Source: Chitinophaga varians (GTDB lineage Bacteria; Bacteroidota; Bacteroidia; Chitinophagales; Chitinophagaceae). From it: a stretch of 64,000 bases of DNA. A model generated the notes under the pieces. That model was given only the letters and a program-made list of their open reading frames with translations, did not search any database and was not told the origin of the DNA. Location: the NCBI RefSeq assembly GCF_014529945.1, contig NZ_JACVFB010000006.1, forward strand, positions 124,001 through 188,000, written 5' to 3'. Position 1 is the first letter of the stretch. Every line of letters begins with the position of its first letter. The position numbers and the translations under genes are program-made. This document shows positions 24,593-33,110 of the stretch, piece after piece.

Positions 24593-26240
24593 ACAATACG
24601 CGGCACATCCGCACTACAAAGCGCCCCGTGGCGCACAGCTGCATGCTAAATCCTGGCAGACGGAAGCTCCGCTGCGCATGCTGCTCAATAACCTCGACGC
24701 GGAAGTAGCCGAAAACCCCGATGAACTGGTGGTGTACGGCGGTATTGGCCAGGCTGCCCGCAACCGCGAAGCACTGGAGAAAATTATTAAAACCTTACTG
24801 GAACTGGATGAAGAACATTCACTGCTGGTGCAGTCCGGCAAACCGGTAGGCATCGTGCGTACCCACCCGCAGGCACCCCGCGTGATGCTGGCCAACAGTA
24901 ACCTGGTACCCAAATGGGCTACCTGGGAGCATTTCAACGAACTGCGGTCCAAAGGCCTCATGATGTATGGCCAGATGACCGCCGGCAGCTGGATCTATAT
25001 CGGTACACAAGGTATCCTGCAAGGTACCTACGAAACCTTTATGGAATGCGGCCGTCAGCACTTCAACGGCAACCTGGCGGGTAAACTGATCGTTACGGCC
25101 GGTATCGGCGGTATGGGCGGCGCCCAGCCACTGGCCGCCACCATGGCCGGCGGCGTTATGCTCGCTGCTGACATCGACCCTACCCGTATCCAGAAACGTA
25201 TCGATACCCGCTATATCGACCGCATGACCTACTCCTACGAAGAGGCAGTAACATGGGCCAAAGAAGCGATGGCTAAAGGACAGCCGCTGTCCATCGGTCT
25301 CGTCAGCGATGCCGGCGATATGCTGGAACGCCTGCTTAAAGACAATATCATCCCGGACGTGCTCACCGATCAGACTTCTGCACATGACCCTATCAATGGG
25401 TATGTTCCTAACGGCATGACGCTGGAAGCCGCCCTGGAACTGCGTAAGAAAGACCCTGCCCGCTATCGTGAGCTGTCGCTCAAAAGCATGGCCCGCCACG
25501 TAGGCTTCATGCTGGAGATGCAACAGAAAGGCGCCGTTACTTTCGACTACGGCAACAACCTCCGCGAGTTTGCCAGAGAAGGCGGAGAACCCAACGCCTT
25601 CAACTTCCCCGGCTTCACACCGGCATATATCCGTCCGCTTTTCTGCGAAGGCAAAGGGCCGTTCCGCTGGGTAGCCCTCTCCGGTGACCCGGAAGATATC
25701 TACACTACCGATCGCGCACTGATGGAGGCTTTCCCGGAAAATACACACCTGATCAACTGGCTGAAACAGGCACAGGAGAAAGTGGCGTTCCAGGGACTGC
25801 CCGCCCGTATTTGCTGGCTCGGTCTTGGTGAAAGAGAAAAAGCAGGCCTTATCTTCAACGAACTGGTACGAACAGGCAAAGTGAAAGCACCGATCGTCAT
25901 CGGCCGTGATCACCTCGACTGTGGCTCTGTGGCTTCACCTAACCGTGAAACAGAATCGATGAAAGACGGCTCCGACGCTGTCAGCGACTGGACACTGCTC
26001 AACCTGATGTCCAACACCGGCGGCGGCGCTACCTGGGTGTCTTTCCACCACGGCGGCGGCGTAGGCATGGGATATTCCCAGCACGCAGGGATGGTAGTAC
26101 TGGCCGATGGAACAGACCGCGCTGCGGCCTGTCTGAGCCGGGTGCTGTTCAACGATCCGGCAATGGGCATCTTCCGACATGCAGACGCTGGCTACGAAAA
26201 AGCACAGCAATGGGGCGATAAATTCGGCATTAATATTTAA
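24558..26240 (+). CDS. hutU: Urocanate hydratase
   Basis: Converts urocanate to 4-imidazolone-5-propanoate using tightly bound NAD+. 560 residues, matching the family (~555). Signatures include VVYGGIGQAARN, PQAPRVMLANSNLVPKWATWE, GRQHFNGNLAGKLIVTAGIGGMGGAQPLA and, late, NTGGGATWVSFHHGGGVGMGYSQHAG. ATG 24558 overlaps hutH by 35 bases; ATG 24570 (MTSLDFIKQY) would overlap by 23 and is equally possible. The overlap suggests translational coupling. Confidence 0.95.
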   Translation: MASTMTSLDFIKQYAAHPHYKAPRGAQLHAKSWQTEAPLRMLLNNLDAEVAENPDELVVYGGIGQAARNREALEKIIKTLLELDEEHSLLVQSGKPVGIVRTHPQAPRVMLANSNLVPKWATWEHFNELRSKGLMMYGQMTAGSWIYIGTQGILQGTYETFMECGRQHFNGNLAGKLIVTAGIGGMGGAQPLAATMAGGVMLAADIDPTRIQKRIDTRYIDRMTYSYEEAVTWAKEAMAKGQPLSIGLVSDAGDMLERLLKDNIIPDVLTDQTSAHDPINGYVPNGMTLEAALELRKKDPARYRELSLKSMARHVGFMLEMQQKGAVTFDYGNNLREFAREGGEPNAFNFPGFTPAYIRPLFCEGKGPFRWVALSGDPEDIYTTDRALMEAFPENTHLINWLKQAQEKVAFQGLPARICWLGLGEREKAGLIFNELVRTGKVKAPIVIGRDHLDCGSVASPNRETESMKDGSDAVSDWTLLNLMSNTGGGATWVSFHHGGGVGMGYSQHAGMVVLADGTDRAAACLSRVLFNDPAMGIFRHADAGYEKAQQWGDKFGINI

Positions 26241-26242
26241 CT

Positions 26243-26317
26243 ATTCGGTTATTTAGGTATTTACCCATGTAAGGACCCCTTTAAATGAGTAAATACCTAA
26301 ATAACCGAATAACCCAA
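26243..26317. repeat. 26-bp-arm inverted repeat between hutU and hutI
   Basis: The arms at 26243-26268 and 26285-26310 pair over 26 bp with one mismatch. The arm has an approximate 8-base period (TTATTTAG GTATTTAC). The centre GACCCCTTTAAATGA resembles that at 21594-21605. Sitting inside the operon, it may be an attenuator or an RNA-stability hairpin. Confidence 0.88.
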
Positions 26318-26331
26318 TAAAAAACGTTCCC

Positions 26332-27561
26332 ATGAAAATACTACTCGGTCCTTTCTCGCAAATCCTTCCCCTTAGCGGCTTGTCGCTGAAAGGTACTTTG
26401 CAGGACGAACAACTGACCGTTATCGAAAAAGGCGGTGTAGTGATCAACGCAGGTAAGATCGTGGCCATCGGGCCATACAAAGCGCTGCTGCAGGAACATC
26501 CCGACTGTGAAGTGGCTTTCATCGATCAACCCATGGTCCTGTTGCCGGGCTTTATCGACTGCCATACGCATATCTGTTACGATGGCACCCGCAACCGTGA
26601 TTACGCGATGCGCATCGCCGGGAAGAGTTACCTGGAGATAGCCCGCGCCGGTGGCGGTATCTGGGACTCTGTCACCAAAGCACGTGTAGCCGATCTCGTT
26701 ACCCTCGTGGAAAATACGGTTGCCAGAGCTAACCGCCACTTGCTGGAAGGCGTTACCACCATAGAAGTGAAAAGCGGCTATGGGCTTAACTTTGAAAGTG
26801 AAGTGAAGATGCTGCGCGCTATCCGGCAGGCGTCACTGCATACGGCTGCCACCCTGGTACCTACCTGCCTGGCCGCCCATATGAAACCACGTGATTTTTC
26901 CGGTACAGAAGAGGAATATCTGCAATGGGCGCTCGATGAGCTGTTGCCCGTACTGAAAACAGAATCGCTGGCAGACAGGGTGGATATCTTCATCGAAGAA
27001 ACTGCTTTCTCTGCGAAAGCTGCGCTGACCTATCTGCAAAAAGCCCGTGAACAAGGCTTTGCCGCTACGGTGCATGCGGACCAGTTCAGCGCTGGCGGAG
27101 CAGCAGTGGCAGTGGCGGCTGGCGCATTATCGGCCGACCATCTGGAGGCCAGCAGCGACCATGAAATTGACCTCCTGGCAAAATCTGACACCGTGGCGGT
27201 AGTATTGCCAGGTGCCTCCCTCGGTCTGGGCATGCATTACGCCCCGGCACGCAGATTGCTGAATGCTGGTGCGTCGGTGGCCATCGCGAGCGACTGGAAC
27301 CCGGGATCTGCCCCCATGGGCGATCTACTGGTGCAGGCCGCTGTGATGAGCGCAGCAGAAAAACTGTCGACCGCTGAAGTATTGGCAGCCCTGACATACA
27401 GGGCCGCGCTGGCACTGCAGCTGAAAGACGCAGGTCAACTGCTGGCTGGTTTTGCCGCGGATATGCAGGCCTACCCCACAGCCGATTTCAGGGATATCCT
27501 GTACTATCAGGGTAAAATGAAACCGGCGAAGGTGTGGAAAAAAGGAGAATTAGTTCAATGA
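26332..27561 (+). CDS. hutI: Imidazolonepropionase
   Basis: Hydrolyses imidazolone propionate to N-formimino-L-glutamate. A 409-residue amidohydrolase with metal ligands H78 and H80 in CHTHICYDG, substrate-binding RNRDYAMRIAGKSY, HADQFSAGGAA and late SDWNPGSAPMGDL. It lies 91 bases after hutU, with a long hairpin in the gap, and 4 bases before hutG. Confidence 0.95.
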   Translation: MKILLGPFSQILPLSGLSLKGTLQDEQLTVIEKGGVVINAGKIVAIGPYKALLQEHPDCEVAFIDQPMVLLPGFIDCHTHICYDGTRNRDYAMRIAGKSYLEIARAGGGIWDSVTKARVADLVTLVENTVARANRHLLEGVTTIEVKSGYGLNFESEVKMLRAIRQASLHTAATLVPTCLAAHMKPRDFSGTEEEYLQWALDELLPVLKTESLADRVDIFIEETAFSAKAALTYLQKAREQGFAATVHADQFSAGGAAVAVAAGALSADHLEASSDHEIDLLAKSDTVAVVLPGASLGLGMHYAPARRLLNAGASVAIASDWNPGSAPMGDLLVQAAVMSAAEKLSTAEVLAALTYRAALALQLKDAGQLLAGFAADMQAYPTADFRDILYYQGKMKPAKVWKKGELVQ

Positions 27562-27565
27562 TCTT

Positions 27566-28567
27566 ATGATAACAAAAGATAGTTACCGGCCAACAGCCCT
27601 CAACACATGGGCCGGCCGTATCGATGGTACAGAAACAGACCTGCTGCGCTGGCATCAGGTAGTCCGCACAGTAGACCTGTTGCAACAACCGCTTCCTGCC
27701 CTGCAAAAAGGACAGAAAGGGGTGGCATTCCTCGGATTTGCCTGCGATGAAGGGGTGCGCCGCAACAAAGGCCGCACCGGCGCCGTAGAAGGCCCGGGCG
27801 CCCTGAGAAAAGCAGTGTCCAACTTCCCCGCCCATTTTGAGGAAAACACCGTTTTGCTCGATGCCGGCGATATCGTTTGTGCCAATACCGAACTGGAAGA
27901 GGCACAAATGGTACTCAGCGAAGCCGTACAAGCACTGCTGACGGCCGGTTACCTGCCGGTACTGTTGGGCGGCGGCCATGAAATTACGTATGGCCATGCC
28001 AGTGGTATCCGCAAGTTCGTGCAGAAGAAAGGTAACGTCGGGCTGATCAACTTCGATGCTCACTTCGATATCCGCATCCCCGGCGAAGAAGGGCCCAGCT
28101 CCGGCACCGGCTTCTGGCAACTGGCGCAGGACTGTAAAAACAACGATGAAGCATTTAACTATCTCGCCCTCGGTATCCAGAAAAACGGTAACACCCGCCA
28201 GCTTTTTAATATCGCCGGCGAAGAAGGGGTGACCCATGTCGGCGCTGATGCTTTCCACCTAAACGATAAAGACACGCTGCTGGCAGCTATACAGCATTTC
28301 CTCAGTCAGGTGGACCATGTGTACCTCACTACCTGCCTCGATGTTTTTGCGGCTGCCTTTGCACCCGGCGTAAGCGCCACCGCTTACAACGGTATTCTGC
28401 CGGGAGGCATGTTCCTGCAATGTTACAGAGCTATCATGCATAGTGGGAAAGTACGGGGCGTGGATATCGCGGAACTGAACCCCTCCCTCGACCAGGACAA
28501 CCGTACCGCTAAACTGGGCGCGGCCATCATCTTTGAAACACTGATGGCGTACTGCGGAGAAGAATAA
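27566..28567 (+). CDS. hutG: Formimidoylglutamase
   Basis: An arginase-superfamily enzyme, 333 residues, that hydrolyses N-formimino-L-glutamate to glutamate and formamide. Binuclear manganese motifs are GGGHEITYGH, NFDAHFD and, late, TTCLDVFAAAFAPGVSA and GVDIAELNPSLDQDN. The gene begins 4 bases after hutI. With hutH, hutU and hutI it completes the four-step route from histidine to glutamate. No formiminotransferase or hutF is present here, which fits the HutG route. Confidence 0.92.
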   Translation: MITKDSYRPTALNTWAGRIDGTETDLLRWHQVVRTVDLLQQPLPALQKGQKGVAFLGFACDEGVRRNKGRTGAVEGPGALRKAVSNFPAHFEENTVLLDAGDIVCANTELEEAQMVLSEAVQALLTAGYLPVLLGGGHEITYGHASGIRKFVQKKGNVGLINFDAHFDIRIPGEEGPSSGTGFWQLAQDCKNNDEAFNYLALGIQKNGNTRQLFNIAGEEGVTHVGADAFHLNDKDTLLAAIQHFLSQVDHVYLTTCLDVFAAAFAPGVSATAYNGILPGGMFLQCYRAIMHSGKVRGVDIAELNPSLDQDNRTAKLGAAIIFETLMAYCGEE

Positions 28568-28571
28568 AACA

Positions 28572-28766
28572 TGTAGGGATTTTTTGATTTTCGATTTTTT
28601 GATTTTGCGAATAAAAAGACCGAAGAACAAAGCATTTACGGATTTTTTGATTTACGATTTTTTGATGTCGGGAATCATAAAATAGAAGACCGAAGCGAAT
28701 AATAAATCGCTTCGGTCTTTTTATTCGCAAAATCAAAAAATCGCAAATCAAAAAATCCGTAAATGT
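28572..28766. repeat. Nested inverted repeat with duplicated left arm after hutG
   Basis: The inner hairpin AAGACCGAAGCGA / TCGCTTCGGTCTT (28686-28698, 28707-28719) is followed by a right arm of GCAAAATCAAAAAATC-type words to 28764. The left arm occurs twice, at 28572-28625 and 28637-28668, so two alternative foldings are possible. It separates hutG from the converging CHAD gene and probably terminates both; its right end includes the last CHAD codons. Confidence 0.88.
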
Positions 28767-29566
28767 TTTACGCTTTCTGCCAGTTTTTCCCTGGTCTCTC
28801 TTTGCAACAGCTTAATCAGCAGTGACACCTCTTCCGGCAGTTTAATCTTTTCCTTTCTGATATGCGTGGCGGTCGCTTTTACGAACAATAACAGTTCGCT
28901 GGCATCATGCCATTGCCCCAGCAATTCGCCGGCTTTTTTGGCGTGCCGTAGTTGTTCCCGGTGGCGATGTGTATGATGGGGTAGCTGCGTCACAATGCCC
29001 AGCTGATAATAAAGCCGTTTCAGGCGTTTACGCAGTTCATGCCAGGAGGCGGCAGGAGCGTTGCTTTCGGGCAGTGTTGTTTCATCGTACATCACGGTCA
29101 CATGACCCACGATAGCATCGATGGCGGCTGTTTCATCGATGTCTGCAATAGCCGCTTTAAAGGCGTCTGGCAGCCGGGAAAGTTTTTTCACGGAAAGGCG
29201 TTCCACCGTAGCTTCCAATGCCCGGTCGGCAGTGGTTAATTGTGTTTTCAATAACAGGTGCGCTACGGAAAAACGCCAGCCGACGGTTTTTTCATGTTGC
29301 GTCAGGAACTGTTCCTGTAAGCGGGTGTCGCGGGAGATGCCGCCAATGTTCTGCAATAGCCGGACGGTGCGGAGATAGGAGCCTGTTTTCAGTTGATAAC
29401 CGGGGATTTCCTTTGCCACCGCCAGCAGGGCGCGTATCTTCTTACTTCCCACCCGCAACTGATGGACAGCCTGCTGTCGCCGGGAGGGATGCGGGAGGGC
29501 TTCAAATGCGGTCACGATGGTGGCGCAGGCAGTCTCCATGTACTCGTGCAGAATGGATTTCAGCAT
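28748..29566 (-). CDS. CHAD domain protein
   Basis: A 272-residue all-helical protein rich in conserved histidines, arginines and lysines, matching the CHAD domain. Features include HQLRVGSKKIRALLAVAKE and WHELRKRLKRLYYQLG. CHAD proteins bind inorganic polyphosphate and often accompany CYTH-type triphosphatases; none is seen here. ATG 29566 (MLKSILHEYME) fits better than the open extension to 29626. The C-terminal residues LAESVKHLRIF run into the intergenic repeat family. Divergent from the exported unknown. Confidence 0.82.
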   Translation of the reverse strand: MLKSILHEYMETACATIVTAFEALPHPSRRQQAVHQLRVGSKKIRALLAVAKEIPGYQLKTGSYLRTVRLLQNIGGISRDTRLQEQFLTQHEKTVGWRFSVAHLLLKTQLTTADRALEATVERLSVKKLSRLPDAFKAAIADIDETAAIDAIVGHVTVMYDETTLPESNAPAASWHELRKRLKRLYYQLGIVTQLPHHTHRHREQLRHAKKAGELLGQWHDASELLLFVKATATHIRKEKIKLPEEVSLLIKLLQRETREKLAESVKHLRIF

Positions 29567-29647
29567 TATCTTAAAGTTAACAAAAAAAGGAGGATGCCCC
29601 GGGAAAAAATAGGTAGAAATACGCACCGTTATGCTTCGCGCTTTTCA

Positions 29648-29655
29648 TAGTTTTG
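29648..29655 (+). promoter_or_regulatory. -7 promoter box for the exported unknown
   Basis: TAGTTTTG is an exact TAnnTTTG. The ATG at 29674 follows 18 bases later, giving a short leader. The box overlaps a TTG that could otherwise be taken as the start. No clear -33 TTG at the right distance. Confidence 0.55.
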
Positions 29656-29673
29656 CCCAAAATCCACACGATT

Positions 29674-30264
29674 ATGCAAATCATCCCCAAAATGGCGGCC
29701 GTTGTATTGCTGGCAGCCATCGGACTTCCGGCCGTAGCGCAGAAGATCAAACTGATCGATGGCGATCTGTCTGCCCTGAAAAATGAAAAGCAACTGAACG
29801 TTGAATTCACCTACGATCAGTTGAAAGTCGGCAAATTCGACAATGAAGCAGATTACATCCAGAAGAAAACAACGGAATACAACCAGAAAGAAGCCGGCAA
29901 AGGCGATACCTGGGCCAAAGCCTGGAAAAACGATCGTAAAGACCGTTTCGAGCCCAGCTTTGCCTCTCTCTTTAACGAGAACAGCGACACGAAAGTAGGT
30001 GACTATTCCGGCGCTAAATACACCCTGGTTTTCCACACCACTTTCATGGAACCGGGCTTCAACGTAGGTGTTATGCGTAAAAACGCCTATATCGACGCGG
30101 AAGTGCTCATCGTGGAAACTGCCAGCAAAAAAACGGTGGCTAAAATCTCCGTGGACAATGCTCCCGGCCGTATCTTCGGTGGTTTCGACTTCGACACCGG
30201 CGAACGTATCAAAGAAGCTTATGCCGTTTCCGGAAAGAAACTGGCAAAGTTTATCAACAAATAA
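29674..30264 (+). CDS. Exported protein of unknown function
   Basis: A 196-residue secreted or periplasmic protein. Signal peptide MQIIPKMAAVVLLAAIGLPAVAQ, with cleavage probable after AVAQ. The mature part is lysine- and aspartate-rich: KNEKQLNVEFTYDQLKVGKFDNEADYIQKK, then KYTLVFHTTFMEPGFNVGVMRKNAYIDAEVLIVE, suggesting mixed helix and strands. I do not assign a family. ATG 29674 is chosen because an upstream TTG (29653) falls in the promoter box. It is a single gene with a bidirectional terminator after it. Confidence 0.75.
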   Translation: MQIIPKMAAVVLLAAIGLPAVAQKIKLIDGDLSALKNEKQLNVEFTYDQLKVGKFDNEADYIQKKTTEYNQKEAGKGDTWAKAWKNDRKDRFEPSFASLFNENSDTKVGDYSGAKYTLVFHTTFMEPGFNVGVMRKNAYIDAEVLIVETASKKTVAKISVDNAPGRIFGGFDFDTGERIKEAYAVSGKKLAKFINK

Positions 30265-30300
30265 TGGTCCGGCGTCTGACATCAAAAGATCATATATACA

Positions 30301-30338
30301 AAAAATCCCTGCTGATGGCTTATCAACAGGGATTTTTT
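30301..30338. terminator. Bidirectional terminator between exported unknown and purU
   Basis: AAAAATCCCTG...TGAT pairs with ATCA...CAGGGATTTTTT, with one internal mismatch and A/T tracts on both sides. Placed between convergent genes. Confidence 0.87.
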
Positions 30339-30361
30339 GTTGGATGTCCTATAGGGGTATT

Positions 30362-31228
30362 TTAAAACACAATTGTCTTATTGCCATGTACGATCACTCT
30401 GTTATCGATATGTGCTTTCACAGCACGGGTGAGCACCTGCCGTTCTATATCACGGCCCAGCATCACCAGGTCGTCTACGGCATGTTTGTGGCTTACCCGG
30501 GCAACGTCCTGTTCAATAATAGGACCTTCGTCCAGTTCGTTGGTAACGTAGTGAGCGGTGGCGCCAATCAGCTTCACGCCACGCGTGTAGGCGTTGAGGT
30601 AGGGGCGGGCGCCGGCGAAAGCTGGCAGAAAGGAATGATGTATGTTGATAATACGCTGGGGATATTGTCCTACAAAGCGGGGCGACAGGATTTGCATGTA
30701 ACGCGCCAGCACGGTGAAATCAACATCATGTTGCTGTAGCAGGTCTATGGCTGCCTGTTCCTGTGCGGCTTTATTACCGGCATCAACAGGCAGATAGTGG
30801 AACGGCAGGCCCAGCGAGGTGCATTCTTTTTCCAGTTTGGTATGGTTGGAGATGACCACGGGAATGTCTACCGCCAGCTCACCATTGCGCCAGCGCCATA
30901 ACAGCTCCATCAGGCAATGGTCATAGGAAGATACCATGATGGCCATCTTCTTGCGCTGGTCGCTGTAATGGATCTGCCATTCCATCGCCAGCGGTGTGGC
31001 CACCTTTTCCTGAAAAGACTGCTCCAGACCGGCTTTGTCAGTGATGTCCAGCTGTATCTCCATACGCATGAAAAACAATCCTTCACGCGGATCGGTACTG
31101 TGTTGGCTCGCATCGAGTATATTTGCACCGAGTTGGAAAAAAAAGACAGAGACACCGGCTACAATACCAGGCCGGTCAGGACAACATATCAAAAGGCAGG
31201 CGATCGTTTGTACAGGGGTATTTTGCAT
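30362..31228 (-). CDS. purU: Formyltetrahydrofolate deformylase
   Basis: Hydrolyses 10-formyl-THF to THF and formate, balancing one-carbon pools. An N-terminal ACT domain (LLICCPDRPGIVAGVSVFFFQLGANILDASQH) is followed by a formyltransferase-like domain with MVSSYDHCLMELLWRW, ISNHT, YMQILSPRFV and the active-site NIHHSFLPAFAGA. The ATG at 31228 (MQNTPVQTI) is preferred over 31252 because the ACT domain starts just after it. Divergent from the phosphoesterase gene with only 46 bases between starts. Confidence 0.94.
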   Translation of the reverse strand: MQNTPVQTIACLLICCPDRPGIVAGVSVFFFQLGANILDASQHSTDPREGLFFMRMEIQLDITDKAGLEQSFQEKVATPLAMEWQIHYSDQRKKMAIMVSSYDHCLMELLWRWRNGELAVDIPVVISNHTKLEKECTSLGLPFHYLPVDAGNKAAQEQAAIDLLQQHDVDFTVLARYMQILSPRFVGQYPQRIINIHHSFLPAFAGARPYLNAYTRGVKLIGATAHYVTNELDEGPIIEQDVARVSHKHAVDDLVMLGRDIERQVLTRAVKAHIDNRVIVHGNKTIVF

Positions 31229-31274
31229 AGATCTAAAATAAAAAATAATCATATAAAGCTATAAAGTATTTCCG

Positions 31275-31766
31275 TTGAAAAAAATCGGGCTAATGTCAGA
31301 TACACACAGCTATCTGCATCCACAGGTATTTAAGTATTTTGAAGAGGTAGATGAAATATGGCATGCAGGCGATATCGGCAATGTAGGGCTGGCCGACCAG
31401 CTGGAGGCATTTAAACCTTTCAGGGCGGTGCATGGTAATATCGACGGCGCGGATATCCGTATCCGTTATCCGGAAACACTCCGCTTTACCGTGGAAGAGG
31501 TAGAGGTGTTAATGACCCACATTGGCGGCTACCCGGGGAAATATGCCCCCGGTGTCCGGGAGATGCTGAAGAAAGATCCCCCGAAACTCTTTATCTGTGG
31601 GCATTCCCATATTCTGAAAGTGATGCCCGACCCGGCATTGCAATTGTTACATATGAACCCGGGCGCCTGTGGCCAACAGGGATGGCATAAAGTAAAAACC
31701 CTGCTCCGGTTCCGGCTCGATCAGGGCCGCATTGAACAACTGGAGGTAATTGAATTACCCGGCTGA
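31275..31766 (+). CDS. YfcE-type metallophosphoesterase, TTG start
   Basis: A 163-residue calcineurin-like phosphodiesterase. The metal ligands are in MSDTHSYLHP (D9, H11), HAGDIGN, VHGNID, MTHIGG and ICGHSHIL. The beta-strand before D9 requires residues KKIGLM, so the start must be TTG 31275; the next ATG (MSDTH) would remove that strand. E. coli YfcE and MJ0936-like phosphodiesterases are relatives; the natural substrate is not known. DUF4421 follows after 23 bases on the same strand. Confidence 0.88.
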   Translation: MKKIGLMSDTHSYLHPQVFKYFEEVDEIWHAGDIGNVGLADQLEAFKPFRAVHGNIDGADIRIRYPETLRFTVEEVEVLMTHIGGYPGKYAPGVREMLKKDPPKLFICGHSHILKVMPDPALQLLHMNPGACGQQGWHKVKTLLRFRLDQGRIEQLEVIELPG

Positions 31767-31789
31767 TACTTATAACGACAAAAGAACTT

Positions 31790-32848
31790 ATGACCAAATT
31801 TGTATTATTAATATTGATGATGATAGGTGGATGCATTCGTGTGGCGGCCCAGGGGAAATTCTTCAAATGGCTGCAGACAAAGAATGACACGGCTTACATC
31901 GAAGAGCATACGGAAGATATTACCTTCCGGCTCTATGGCTCCCGGAAATTCACCAGCTACGATATCATCGACAGAAAACAAAAAAAGAACATATTATACC
32001 GCCCTAATACCCCCTTCAATATCGGAGTGGGGGCCAACTATCGCTTTATCGGTATCAATCTGGGATTTAATTTCCCCTTTATCAACAGGCACAACGAAAG
32101 ATTCGGCAATACCCGTTATATCGATCTGCAATCACATATCTACCTGCGTAAGCTGGTAGTCGATTTCTACGGACAATCTTACAAAGGATATTATATCGCC
32201 AATCCGGAGAAGGTTTTCGGGAAAGAATACGCGCAACAGAACCCTTATCCTCAACGGCCCGATATCCGCAACAGGGGACTGGGCCTGAATGTGCAGTATA
32301 TCTTTAATGACAAACGTTTCTCTTACCGGGCGCCTAATCTGCAAAATGAATATCAGAAGAAAAGCGCGGGGTCTTTTATTGTGGGAGGAGAATTTTTTCT
32401 GGCGAACATCAAGGGAGACTCTTCACTCATTCCGTCCAATATCGTGGATACTACTTTCCTGCGGGAACAACACTATTACAAAAGTGGTATCGTGAGTCTG
32501 GCTGCCAATATCGGATATGCACATACGTTTGTTTACCGGCAACACTTTTTCCTGTCACTGTCAGTGACTACCGGCCTCGGCGCTGCTAAAACAGGGTTGC
32601 ATTACGATAATGGGGAGGTAGGGCATAATGTGGGCCTCCAGTTCAGTAATACGATCCGGGCCTCCCTGGGCTATAATTCCAGCCGCTATTTTGCAGGGGT
32701 GCACTATGTGGGCATGACTACCCGCAGCAAAATGCCCGAACCGCATACCTATCAGGCTTTTGGAACGGGCAATTTCAGGGTAAGCCTGGTACGCCGTTTC
32801 GAGTTAAAGAAACCGCTGTGGAGAACCGGCATGTTATCTAAAGGATAA
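31790..32848 (+). CDS. DUF4421 outer-membrane-like protein
   Basis: A 352-residue exported protein of DUF4421, a Bacteroidota family. The signal peptide ends near RVAAQG. Alternating strands with aromatic girdles (FNIGVGANYRFIGINLGFNFPF, IYLRKLVVDFYGQSYKGYY, HNVGLQFSNTIRASLGYNSSRYFAGVHYVGM) and a C-terminal FRVSLVRRFEL suggest an outer-membrane beta-barrel. Function unknown. Probably co-transcribed with the phosphoesterase. Followed by a repeat array. Confidence 0.85.
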   Translation: MTKFVLLILMMIGGCIRVAAQGKFFKWLQTKNDTAYIEEHTEDITFRLYGSRKFTSYDIIDRKQKKNILYRPNTPFNIGVGANYRFIGINLGFNFPFINRHNERFGNTRYIDLQSHIYLRKLVVDFYGQSYKGYYIANPEKVFGKEYAQQNPYPQRPDIRNRGLGLNVQYIFNDKRFSYRAPNLQNEYQKKSAGSFIVGGEFFLANIKGDSSLIPSNIVDTTFLREQHYYKSGIVSLAANIGYAHTFVYRQHFFLSLSVTTGLGAAKTGLHYDNGEVGHNVGLQFSNTIRASLGYNSSRYFAGVHYVGMTTRSKMPEPHTYQAFGTGNFRVSLVRRFELKKPLWRTGMLSKG

Positions 32849-32861
32849 GAAACAAAATCAC

Positions 32862-33110
32862 ACTTCTTAGCAGCTGAGCACCTTCGTGAGCAATTTCCAC
32901 TCACCTCTCCGCTCCTTTGCTTCTTCGCTGCTTAGCGCCTTTGCGAGAACAATCTCCGCTCCTTTGCTTCTCCGCTCCTTTGCTTCTTCGCTGCTTAGCG
33001 CCTTTGCGTGAGCAATCTCCGCTTCTTAGCTTCTTAGCTGCTTAGTGCCTTTGCGAGAACAATCTCCGCTCCTTTGCTTCTTAGCTCCCTTATTCCCTTT
33101 GCGTGCCTAG
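32862..33110. repeat. Tandem array of ~45-62-bp units built from 8-bp words
   Basis: At least four copies of a unit begin CTCCGCTCCTTTGCTTC and run through GCTGCTTA GCGCCTTT GCG to GAGAACAAT, at about 32917, 32961, 33023 and 33063. The words are those of the inverted repeats at 19079 and 51485, but here they point one way only. It fills the gap between converging DUF4421 and LOG genes. Confidence 0.87.
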
